64,000 nt of DNA from Halomonas sp. SpR1 (GTDB lineage Bacteria; Pseudomonadota; Gammaproteobacteria; Pseudomonadales; Halomonadaceae). This document shows positions 18,222 to 25,683 of this stretch, in pieces. The translations under genes and the position numbers were made by a program. The notes beneath the pieces were generated by a model. It ran no database searches, was not told where the DNA came from, and worked only from the letters and a program-made list of their open reading frames with translations. The DNA is taken from NCBI RefSeq assembly GCF_031010175.1, contig NZ_JAUAMB010000006.1, forward strand, positions 62,001 to 126,000, written 5' to 3'. Each line of letters starts with the position of its first letter. Position 1 is the stretch's first letter.

Positions 18222-18653
18222 TCACCCCAACTTATGAGGCACGACTTCATGCCCCATTTCTTTATAGCGCTGCCAACAGGCGCGTTTGGCGACCAGCACC
18301 TGTTGGTGCTGATTGATGATCTCGGCAATTCTCGCGTAGTTTTCTACGCCGTCAGGGATCTCAGGGTGCAGATTTAGCAGCGCGGTCTCTTCCGTGGGCA
18401 TCGGCAACTGCTGCCAGCCTAGCGTGATCGGCACGCTGGCGGCCATCTCGCTATCTTCCAGGGCGTGGGGTAGGTAGGCGTCCGGGCGGAAATTCCACAG
18501 CGCGTCATCCGCCTGTTCGGCGAGGGCTTTATCCTCGCAGTGCAGGTGCAGGCGGTAGCCTTTACGCCAGATGGTCTCGGCGAGTTTGCAGGCAAACTGC
18601 AAGCGTGCCTCTAACGTGGTGTCGGGCAAAATGTAGAAATCTATGCGCGCCAT
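18222..18653 (-). CDS. holC: DNA polymerase III chi subunit
   Basis: 143-residue clamp-loader accessory subunit linking the psi-clamp loader to SSB. The opening ARIDFYILPD, the LACKLAETIWRKGYRLHLHC-type segment, ADDALWNFRPDAYLPH and PITLGW match HolC. GGAAC precedes ATG 18653. It normally sits between pepA and valS; here ilvE separates it from pepA, and the defence-like operon plus an MFS gene separate it from valS. Confidence 0.94.
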   Translation of the reverse strand: MARIDFYILPDTTLEARLQFACKLAETIWRKGYRLHLHCEDKALAEQADDALWNFRPDAYLPHALEDSEMAASVPITLGWQQLPMPTEETALLNLHPEIPDGVENYARIAEIINQHQQVLVAKRACWQRYKEMGHEVVPHKLG

Positions 18654-18687
18654 GGCGGTTCCAGGTAAGTCGGTTCCAGAAACAACA

Positions 18688-18708
18688 CCGCCGCATAAGC
18701 TGCGGCGG
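18688..18708 (-). terminator. ilvE terminator candidate
   Basis: Eight-bp GC-only stem (CCGCCGCA / TGCGGCGG) with a 5-base loop between ilvE and holC. On the minus strand it is followed by TGTTGTTT. Moderately convincing as an attenuator or terminator. Confidence 0.5.
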
Positions 18709-18741
18709 CGATGAGGTTTTAAGCGCTGGCGTTAAACCGGC

Positions 18742-19839
18742 TTAAACCAGCTGGGTGAGCCAGCCGTACTTATCTTCGCTGCGGCCGTACTGCAGGTCGA
18801 GCAGCTTGGTGCGAATGCGCATGGCAATCTCATTATTGCCACCGGCAGCTAGCTTGATACGCTCGTTCTCGGTGACCAGCTCGCCCACCGGGGTGATGAC
18901 CGCAGCGGTACCGCAGGCAAATACCTCGGTGATCTCGCCTGACGCCGCGCCTTCACGCCACTCATCAATGCTGATAGCGCGTTCTTCCGGCGTTAGACCT
19001 TCATCTTTGGCCAGCGTGAGCACCGAGTTGCGCGTTACGCCCTCCAAAATGGTGTCGGTCAGACGCGGAGTCACTAGGCGGCCATCTTTGAAGACGAAGA
19101 ACAGGTTCATACCGCCGAGCTCTTCGACCCATTTGTTTTCAGCCGCATCAAGGAACGCGACCTGGCCACACTGGTGGGCTTCGGCCTCTTTCTGCGCGGC
19201 TAACGAAGCCGCGTAGTTACCGCCGCACTTGGCGAAGCCGGTGCCGCCAGGGGCGGCGCGCTTGTAGTTTGAAGAGAGCCAGATGGAAACCGGCGCGATA
19301 CCACCTTTAAAATACGCCGCGGCGGGGGAGGCGATCACGTAGTAGTCGACCTCGTGGGCGGGGCGAACGCCTAAGAAGGCTTCTGAAGCGATCATAAACG
19401 GGCGCAGATAGAGGCTGCACTCGTCAGAAGCGCTAGCCGGTGTAGGCACCCAGGCTTGGTCTTGCGCTAGCAGCGCTTTTAGCGAGCCAATAAAGTCTTC
19501 GTCGGACAGCTCGGGTAGCGCTAGGCGACGGGCACTGCGGCGGAAACGCTCGGCGTTTTTCTCCGGGCGGAACGTCCAGATCGAGCCGTCGGCGTGGCGG
19601 TAGGCTTTGATGCCCTCAAAAATCTCCTGGCCGTAATGTAGCACTGAGGCGGCGGGATCCAGCGTCAGCGGGCCGTAGGGGCGCACTTGGTGGCCGTGCC
19701 AGTCGGCGTCAACAGTCCAGCGTACATGGGCCATGTGATCGGTAAAGTGTTTGCCAAAGCCGGGGTTTTTGAGAATGTTGTCACGGATCTCATCGGCTAT
19801 CGGCTGGTTGGATGGCAAAATCTCAAAGTTAGTGGGCAC
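18742..19839 (-). CDS. ilvE: Branched-chain amino acid aminotransferase (class II, long form)
   Basis: 365-residue PLP enzyme catalysing the last step of Leu, Ile and Val synthesis and the first of their degradation. The eukaryote/actinobacterial-like beta-family signature is clear: YLRPFMIASE, a PLP-Lys region GTGFAKCGGNYAAS, EELGGMNLFFVF, and EVFACGTAAVITPVG. It lies between pepA and holC on the same strand, with its own hairpins on both sides, so it is probably independently transcribed. Confidence 0.95.
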   Translation of the reverse strand: MPTNFEILPSNQPIADEIRDNILKNPGFGKHFTDHMAHVRWTVDADWHGHQVRPYGPLTLDPAASVLHYGQEIFEGIKAYRHADGSIWTFRPEKNAERFRRSARRLALPELSDEDFIGSLKALLAQDQAWVPTPASASDECSLYLRPFMIASEAFLGVRPAHEVDYYVIASPAAAYFKGGIAPVSIWLSSNYKRAAPGGTGFAKCGGNYAASLAAQKEAEAHQCGQVAFLDAAENKWVEELGGMNLFFVFKDGRLVTPRLTDTILEGVTRNSVLTLAKDEGLTPEERAISIDEWREGAASGEITEVFACGTAAVITPVGELVTENERIKLAAGGNNEIAMRIRTKLLDLQYGRSEDKYGWLTQLV

Positions 19840-19917
19840 GGCATGTTCTCTCTACTTGATCCAAGCCCGGAAGGGCAAATATAGGCGTCGTAATATAAGC
19901 GTTAAAGTGGGCGCAGC

Positions 19918-19940
19918 GTGTGCCTTGAGATAAGGCACAC
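19918..19940. repeat. Perfect 9-bp hairpin upstream of ilvE
   Basis: GTGTGCCTT / AAGGCACAC with a 5-base loop, about 80 bases before the ilvE start. It may be a leader hairpin or half of the pepA-ilvE boundary; no T-run on the minus strand, so not a convincing terminator by itself. Confidence 0.5.
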
Positions 19941-19969
19941 GCTAATGTGTTTAGGTGTAACGGTTGCGT

Positions 19970-19995
19970 CAAATAAAGGCAACCGTTGATTGCCT
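19970..19995 (-). terminator. pepA terminator
   Basis: Stem AGGCAA / TTGCCT with a 7-base loop directly after the pepA stop. On the minus strand it runs into TTTATTTG, a usable U-tract. Confidence 0.6.
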
Positions 19996-20005
19996 GATTG
20001 TGTTG

Positions 20006-21526
20006 TTAGACGTCGCTATTTTCTACCTGGGCGTCTGCTTCACGGTCAAGCAGGTATTGGGTTAACAGCCCAACGGGCCGACCCGTGGCGCCTTTCTGCT
20101 TGCCTGAGTGCCAGGCGGTACCGGCGATATCCAGGTGTGCCCAGGGGAAGTGGTCGGCAAAGCGTGACAAGAAACACGCGGCAGTAATGGTACCCGCCGG
20201 GCGGCCGCCAATATTAGCCAGATCAGCAAAGTTGGACTCCAACTGCTCCTGGTACTCGTCCCATAGCGGCAGGTGCCAAGCGCGATCCCAAGCGGCTTCG
20301 CCCGCATCCAGCAGATCCAGCGCTAGGTCATCGTCGTTGGAGAGCAGGCCGGTGGCGTGGTGGCCCAGGCCAATAATGACCGCACCAGTGAGGGTGGCAA
20401 TGTCGACCACGCTTGCCGGGGTAAAGCGCTCGGCGTAGGTCAACGCATCGCACAGCACTAAACGGCCTTCCGCGTCGGTATTAAGCACTTCGACGGTCAA
20501 CCCTTTAAGGGTTTTGATGATATCGCCGGGCTTGGTGGCATGGCCGTCGGGCATGTTTTCCGCAGCGGCAACAATAAACACCAAATTGAGCTTGGGTTTG
20601 ATCGCCAGCACGGCTTTGACGGTGCCGAAAACACTGGCAGCGCCGCACATGTCGAACTTCATTTCGTCCATGCCTTCGCCGGGCTTTAGCGAAATGCCGC
20701 CGGTATCAAAGGTGATGCCTTTGCCTACCAATACATGGGGGGCTTCGTCGGCATTTTCAGCACCCTGGTATTTCATCACGATCAGGCGTGTCGGCTCTTT
20801 GCTGCCACGACCTACAGAGAGCAGCGAGCCTGCACCCAGGGCTTCCAGCGCTTCTTCATCAAGAATATCGACCTCGAGCGCGCCTTGTGAGTCACGGCCC
20901 AACTGCTCTGCCTGTTCGGCCAGGTAGCTGGGCGTGCATACGTTACCGGGTAGGTTGCCCAGGGTACGGGTGTAGTTGATGCCCTGGCCAATGGCGTTGC
21001 CCACTAATGCACCCTGCTTCACTTGCGAAACGGCGTCGGCATCGCTAATGATTAACGTCAGCTTGGCAAGGCTGGGGGCGGGTGCAGGGGTCGATTTGAA
21101 CTGATCGAAGCGATAAATAGCCCGTTCAGCGGCTTCCATCACCTTGCGCGCTTTCCAGGCGGCGTCGCGTTCTGTGAGCGGAACATCGCCAAATACCACG
21201 CTGGCTTCGTCGATGGGCAGTTTCACCAGCGCGGCCATGGCCGCATCCAGCGCCTTGATAAAGGCCGCTTCCTGGCATTTTTCGCGCTCACCCAAACCAA
21301 TAAGTAAAATGCGTTCGGCACCCAGGCCCGGCGCAAAGGGTACCATCTGTACGTTGCCCAGCGCGGCGTCAAAGTCGCCGCGTTCCAGCAACTGGCCGAT
21401 CAGGCGCTCGCTGGCGTCGTCCAGTTTGGCGACAGTGGGCAGTAGGTCGCCCGCTTTAAAAACCGGCACCAAGAGGCAGGGTGTTTCAGCTTTGGCTGGG
21501 TTTGCGGTCTGAACGGAAAATTCCAT
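20006..21526 (-). CDS. pepA: Leucyl aminopeptidase (M17)
   Basis: 506-residue cytoplasmic hexameric zinc/manganese aminopeptidase, in many gammaproteobacteria also a DNA-binding regulator. The diagnostic NTDAEGRLVLCDAL and the metal-binding VGKGITFDTGGISLKPG, DMCGAASV are present in full. GGAG precedes ATG 21526. Divergent from lptF, the usual gammaproteobacterial arrangement. Confidence 0.97.
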   Translation of the reverse strand: MEFSVQTANPAKAETPCLLVPVFKAGDLLPTVAKLDDASERLIGQLLERGDFDAALGNVQMVPFAPGLGAERILLIGLGEREKCQEAAFIKALDAAMAALVKLPIDEASVVFGDVPLTERDAAWKARKVMEAAERAIYRFDQFKSTPAPAPSLAKLTLIISDADAVSQVKQGALVGNAIGQGINYTRTLGNLPGNVCTPSYLAEQAEQLGRDSQGALEVDILDEEALEALGAGSLLSVGRGSKEPTRLIVMKYQGAENADEAPHVLVGKGITFDTGGISLKPGEGMDEMKFDMCGAASVFGTVKAVLAIKPKLNLVFIVAAAENMPDGHATKPGDIIKTLKGLTVEVLNTDAEGRLVLCDALTYAERFTPASVVDIATLTGAVIIGLGHHATGLLSNDDDLALDLLDAGEAAWDRAWHLPLWDEYQEQLESNFADLANIGGRPAGTITAACFLSRFADHFPWAHLDIAGTAWHSGKQKGATGRPVGLLTQYLLDREADAQVENSDV

Positions 21527-21672
21527 GACGTCTCCAACAAGACAAGCATCGAGGGATTCGGGATAATGCCCCGTTGCTTTTGATTTTGAAAAGGGACTGT
21601 GAATAGTTTGATTAGTGTACCCAAGCCATACGCTTATTGCATGGCATCCTGCACGACTAGCCGGAGAGCGCG

Positions 21673-22752
21673 TTGATTTTATTTCGATATCTAACTCGCG
21701 AAGTGTTACTCACCATGTCGGCGGTCGCTGGCATTCTGCTGCTGGTGATCATGGGCAGTCGCTTTATCCGCTATTTTTCGGATGCAGCAGAAGGTGATAT
21801 CCCCGTCACCATGTTAGGCAGCCTGATGATGTTTCACCTGCCTGGCTTTATGGAACTGATCCTGCCGCTGTCGTTTTTTCTAGGCATCCTGCTTGCTTAC
21901 GGGCAGCTGTATATGAACAGCGAGATCACCGTGATGGTCGCCTGTGGCATGAGCCCCACGCGACTGCTGAGAGTGACGCTGTTGCCCGCCAGCGTTGTGG
22001 CGGTGCTGGTCGGCATCTGCAGCCTGTGGTTGACGCCTTTTGGGGCGCTGCAAACCGAGACCGCGCTGGAAGAACAGCGTAGTCGCCTGGATGTTTCGGT
22101 ACTGGCCCCAGGGCGCTTTCAAGAGTTCGGCGGTGGCCGTACAGCGTATATAGGCAGCTTCTCACGCGACGGCACTGAAATGCAGGATGTGCTGGTGCAT
22201 GAGCAGAACCAGCCCGGCGATGAAGGCACCCATGACTACGTTACCCGAGCGGCATCGGGCTATCAGGAAACCCGGCTCGAAACCGGTAGCCGCTTTTTGG
22301 TGTTGAGTGACGGTGAACGTTACGGGGTGACGCCAGGCGAGAAGAGCGCCGAGCGGCTCACGTTTGAGCGCTACACGTTGCGCCTAGGACTGAATCGCGA
22401 CCGGCGGGAGCTTGATTCACTGGAGTATGCCACCACGCCTGCGCTCTGGAATAATCCAAGCCCCAGGGCGCAAGCTCAGTGGCAGTGGCGCGTGGGCCTT
22501 CCCTTAATGGTATTTGTACTGGCCTTATTGGCGCAGCCACTCTCTCGGGTTAATCCTCGCCAGGGGCGCTTCGGCAAACTGCTACCTGCGGTATTTTTAT
22601 ACGTTGCCTATCTCAGCCTACTGCTGGCGGTTGTCGATGCCATTGGTAATGGCACTTGGGCTACCACGCTGGGCGTGTGGCCAGTCCATGGGTTGTTTTT
22701 AGGGCTGGGCCTATTATTGCTATGGCGCTCGCAACGCAAGGGGATGCGCTAA
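21673..22752 (+). CDS. lptF: LPS export ABC permease LptF
   Basis: 359 residues. One half of the LptFG inner-membrane pair that extracts lipopolysaccharide and passes it to the Lpt bridge. It has N-terminal hydrophobic segments (VLLTMSAVAGILLLVIMGSRF, GFMELILPLSFFLGILLAYG), a central periplasmic beta-jellyroll and C-terminal membrane segments. The TTG start at 21673 is set by GGAG seven bases upstream and a LILFRYLTREVL N-terminus typical of LptF. lptG follows with a one-base overlap. Confidence 0.95.
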   Translation: MILFRYLTREVLLTMSAVAGILLLVIMGSRFIRYFSDAAEGDIPVTMLGSLMMFHLPGFMELILPLSFFLGILLAYGQLYMNSEITVMVACGMSPTRLLRVTLLPASVVAVLVGICSLWLTPFGALQTETALEEQRSRLDVSVLAPGRFQEFGGGRTAYIGSFSRDGTEMQDVLVHEQNQPGDEGTHDYVTRAASGYQETRLETGSRFLVLSDGERYGVTPGEKSAERLTFERYTLRLGLNRDRRELDSLEYATTPALWNNPSPRAQAQWQWRVGLPLMVFVLALLAQPLSRVNPRQGRFGKLLPAVFLYVAYLSLLLAVVDAIGNGTWATTLGVWPVHGLFLGLGLLLLWRSQRKGMR

Positions 22753-23816
22753 TGCTGCTTGACCGTCTTGACCGTTATATCGCCCGCAACGTGCTGGCGG
22801 CCATTGTTGTCGTTCAATGTGTGCTGCTGGGGTTGGACATTACCATCGCCTATATCGATGATTTAGGTGATGTACAGGCGGGCTATACCGCCTTTGATGC
22901 GCTGCTTTACCTACTCATGCGCACGCCTTGGCGCTTTTATCAATACGCCCCGGTGGCGGTGTTGATCGGCGCGCTAATTGGCTTGGGCAGTATGGCCTCG
23001 AGTAACGAGCTCACCGTTATGCGCGCCGCTGGCCGCTCCCTGGCGCGCATTGTCTGGGGGGTGATGAAGCCAGTGCTGTTGGTTGTGGTGGTTGTGCTGT
23101 TAGTGGCTGAATACGTTAGCCCGCGTACCGAGCAGTATGCCGAGGCGTGGCGGTTGGAAAAGCGTCAGGGTGAAGGCGCCATGCTGACTAGCCGCAGTGG
23201 CTGGCAGATCGAAGGTGACAGCGTCTACCGCTTCGGGGCGATTCGTGCCGATGACGTTGTGCTCGATTTAACCCGCTACCGTTTCGATGACCGCCAGCTA
23301 GTCGAAGCCACTTATGCCCAGCGGGCACGCTGGGAGGGCGATGCCTGGCGGTTGGAAAACGTCGCTACCACGCGCATTTTCGCTGACCATACCGAGTCTG
23401 ACCAGGCCGCAAGCATGGGCTGGGAAACCTCCTTTACGCCCACCCAGCTAGAGCGGCTGCTGCGCGATATTGAGAGCCAGGCGCCCAGCGAGCTTTGGGC
23501 CTATGCCCAGTTTCTCGAAGCGCAGGGCCTGCAGAATGACCAGGCGCTGCTCTATTTCTGGCAGAAGATCTTGATGCCGCTCACCATGGGCTCGCTGGTG
23601 CTGATTGCCGCCTCCTTTGTGTTTGGCCCGCTGCGTACAGTGGCTGCCGGCACGCGGGTGTTTTACGGCGTTGTGACTGGGCTGAGCTTTAAGTACGTTC
23701 AGGATCTACTGGCACCCGCCTCGACGATTTTTGGCTTCTCGCCCGTCTGGGCGGTGCTGGTGCCGACACTGGCGTGCGCCGGGGTCGGGATCTATTTTCT
23801 ACGTCGCAATGGTTAA
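22752..23816 (+). CDS. lptG: LPS export ABC permease LptG
   Basis: 354 residues, partner of LptF. Start ATG 22752 shares a base with the lptF stop (TAATG) and opens the expected MLLDRLDRYIARNVL; the frame is open further upstream inside lptF, but those codons are not used. Membrane segments at both ends flank a periplasmic domain with WEGDAWRLENV. ATPase LptB is not encoded in this window. Confidence 0.95.
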   Translation: MLLDRLDRYIARNVLAAIVVVQCVLLGLDITIAYIDDLGDVQAGYTAFDALLYLLMRTPWRFYQYAPVAVLIGALIGLGSMASSNELTVMRAAGRSLARIVWGVMKPVLLVVVVVLLVAEYVSPRTEQYAEAWRLEKRQGEGAMLTSRSGWQIEGDSVYRFGAIRADDVVLDLTRYRFDDRQLVEATYAQRARWEGDAWRLENVATTRIFADHTESDQAASMGWETSFTPTQLERLLRDIESQAPSELWAYAQFLEAQGLQNDQALLYFWQKILMPLTMGSLVLIAASFVFGPLRTVAAGTRVFYGVVTGLSFKYVQDLLAPASTIFGFSPVWAVLVPTLACAGVGIYFLRRNG

Positions 23817-23884
23817 TGCCGCATCGGCAGCGCTGCTACTTATCGCTTAAAAACCGCTAAAAACCAGCCAGGAGCTGAGCAAGA

Positions 23885-24361
23885 ATGAGGCAAACACGAC
23901 GCTTTACTCAGTTGGACAGCGTTTGGCCAGCAGGCCTTGGCCGCCGCTTGGGCGCCATGCTGTATGACGGTTTTTTGGTGACCGCGATTTGGATCGCCGT
24001 GACGGTCGTCCATATGCTGTTTTTTCGCTATGTGCTGGGTCAGCAGCCCGAAGAAATTGGCACAACGGCCAGTGACATCTGGAGCCTGCGCCTCATGCTG
24101 GTGTTTTTTGTCACGCTGTTTTTTGTTTTTTCCTGGTCGCGTGGGGGTATGACCTTGGGCATGCAGGCGTGGCGGCTGCGGGTGCAAGCGGCAGATGGCT
24201 ATTCGCTGAACTTGAAGCAGTGCCTGATTCGCTGCGCGGTGGCGTGGCTCTCGTTGCTGGCATTTGGTTTGGGCTACTTATGGGTGCTTTTCGATAAACA
24301 GCGACGTAGCTGGCCGGATATTGCTTCCAACACACAGACAGTGGTTTTGCCGAAAAAATAA
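23885..24361 (+). CDS. RDD-family membrane protein
   Basis: 158 residues with three hydrophobic segments. RDD features: RLGAMLYDGFLV at the N-terminus and GGMTLGMQAWRLRVQ after the second segment. Function of small RDD proteins is mostly unknown, with some acting in ion exchange. It follows lptG by 68 bases and carries AGGAG before the start. Confidence 0.85.
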   Translation: MRQTRRFTQLDSVWPAGLGRRLGAMLYDGFLVTAIWIAVTVVHMLFFRYVLGQQPEEIGTTASDIWSLRLMLVFFVTLFFVFSWSRGGMTLGMQAWRLRVQAADGYSLNLKQCLIRCAVAWLSLLAFGLGYLWVLFDKQRRSWPDIASNTQTVVLPKK

Positions 24362-24387
24362 TTTTTCCGTCCACTCGGCATTTTTTT
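24348..24387 (+). terminator. RDD gene terminator
   Basis: TGCCGA / TCGGCA arms spanning the stop codon, with a nested AAAAATAATTTTT in the loop and seven Ts after the second arm. Confidence 0.5.
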
Positions 24388-24482
24388 GGAAAAAGTATCG
24401 CTTCGACAATACTTTATCGCGCTCTCTATATTCACTAAGACGAATGGATAGCAAAAAGCAGCAATTTCTACTTGATAAGATG

Positions 24483-24501
24483 TATGCGAATCATTTACAT
24501 T
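24483..24501 (+). promoter_or_regulatory. Candidate Fur box upstream of bfd
   Basis: TATGCGAATCATTTACATT, about 30 bases before the bfd start, shares a contiguous AATCATT core and several flanking positions (about 11 of 19 by eye) with the Fur consensus. bfd genes are commonly iron-repressed. Suggestive only. Confidence 0.45.
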
Positions 24502-24529
24502 CATCTCATGATTTCTATGAGGTGTCGCC

Positions 24530-24736
24530 ATGTACGTTTGCGTGTGCAAGGGAGTAACCGACCATCAAATTCGCCAGCACGTTAACGACGGTGCACGCAG
24601 CTGGCGAGAAGTACGCGAGGCAACCGGCTGCGCAACGCAGTGTGGTAAGTGCGCGTGCTACGCTAAAACGATTACCCGCGATGCCGTTCAGGAAGCGCGC
24701 CAGGAAGCCAATATGGGACTCGCTTACGCCGTGTGA
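24530..24736 (+). CDS. bfd: Bacterioferritin-associated ferredoxin
   Basis: 68-residue [2Fe-2S] protein that donates electrons to bacterioferritin to release stored iron. Cluster ligands are CVCKG near the N-terminus and CGKCAC near residue 38. GAGGTG precedes ATG 24530. Bacterioferritin is the next gene, but each seems to have its own promoter, fitting opposite iron responses. Confidence 0.95.
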   Translation: MYVCVCKGVTDHQIRQHVNDGARSWREVREATGCATQCGKCACYAKTITRDAVQEARQEANMGLAYAV

Positions 24737-24783
24737 CGCGAATCACTATTGTTAGGGTTATCTTTAGCAAATAACTGATTTGC

Positions 24784-24833
24784 TTGAACTTTTCATTATC
24801 TTATCTATACTCCCAGAAACGCTGGGGGTATAG
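24784..24833 (+). promoter_or_regulatory. bfr promoter with overlapping palindrome
   Basis: A sigma-70-like pair TTGAAC (24784-24789), 16-base spacer, TATACT (24806-24811). The -10 lies inside a near-perfect inverted repeat CTATACTCCCAG / CTGGGGGTATAG (24805-24833, 5-base loop, one mismatch). The palindrome could be an operator for an unidentified regulator or a hairpin ending bfd transcription. Confidence 0.5.
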
Positions 24834-24927
24834 CTATTTGCGTCTATACTCTTCTCCAAACGTAACTGCTTGATCGTATTGTCTAAACTAGATTAAACAT
24901 CAGCATTACAGTAGAAAAGGTGACGTT

Positions 24928-25410
24928 ATGAAAGGTGATACGAAAGTTATTGAGCATCTCAATAAGGCGCTCGGCAACGAATTGGTTGCGATCAATCAGT
25001 ATTTTTTGCACGCCAAAATGTACAAAGATTGGGGCCTGAAAGCCCTCGCCAAGTGGGAATACGATGAGTCCATCGAAGAGATGCAGCACGCTGACAAGAT
25101 CATCGAGCGCATCCTATTCCTGGAAGGCATCCCCAATCTGCAAGACCTGGGTAAGCTGCACATCGGTGAAAATGTTAAAGAGATGCTCGAAAGCGATCTG
25201 AAAATCGAGCACGATGGTCGCAACGACTACATTGAAGCGATCACCTATTGCGAGAGCGTTAAAGACTACGTTACCCGCGATATGCTGCGTGACCTGCTTG
25301 CTGACGAAGAAGATCACATCGATCACATCGAAACCGAGCTGGGTTTGATCGACAAGGTGGGCATCCAGAATTACATGCAGCGCCAAATGCAGATGGCAGG
25401 CGACGAGTAA
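24928..25410 (+). CDS. bfr: Bacterioferritin
   Basis: 160-residue haem-containing 24-mer iron store. The haem-ligand Met52 (EEMQHAD) and ferroxidase residues Glu18, Glu51, His54 and the DEEDHID Glu/His pair are all present, so it is a full catalytic, haem-binding type. Strong AGGTGACGTT before ATG 24928. Works with Bfd just upstream. Confidence 0.97.
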   Translation: MKGDTKVIEHLNKALGNELVAINQYFLHAKMYKDWGLKALAKWEYDESIEEMQHADKIIERILFLEGIPNLQDLGKLHIGENVKEMLESDLKIEHDGRNDYIEAITYCESVKDYVTRDMLRDLLADEEDHIDHIETELGLIDKVGIQNYMQRQMQMAGDE

Positions 25411-25465
25411 GTCACTGGTTGTTGCTCGTCTAGCAAAAGCTAGCAACCCAAACTAGCTATAAAGT

Positions 25466-25500
25466 AGCCAGTCAGTACTCACTGACTGGCTTTGTTTATT
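25466..25500 (+). terminator. bfr terminator
   Basis: Perfect 11-bp stem AGCCAGTCAGT / ACTGACTGGCT, 4-base loop, then TTGTTTATT. The rest of 25411-25683 holds no recognisable gene. Confidence 0.85.
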
Positions 25501-25683
25501 CTAAGACATCCCAATCATCAAGATGCTTTCGGCTTCCCCGCTCTACCACCACTTCCTGTAAAGACCTGCGTTCGAATGTCATAAGCCTGACACGGTCATG
25601 CTGTTTGATAGTCCAGTTGATGCTGCAAGTTTAATGACTTAACCAGATGTTTCTTCGTCTCAGGCAAGGACTCAACCTTCATC

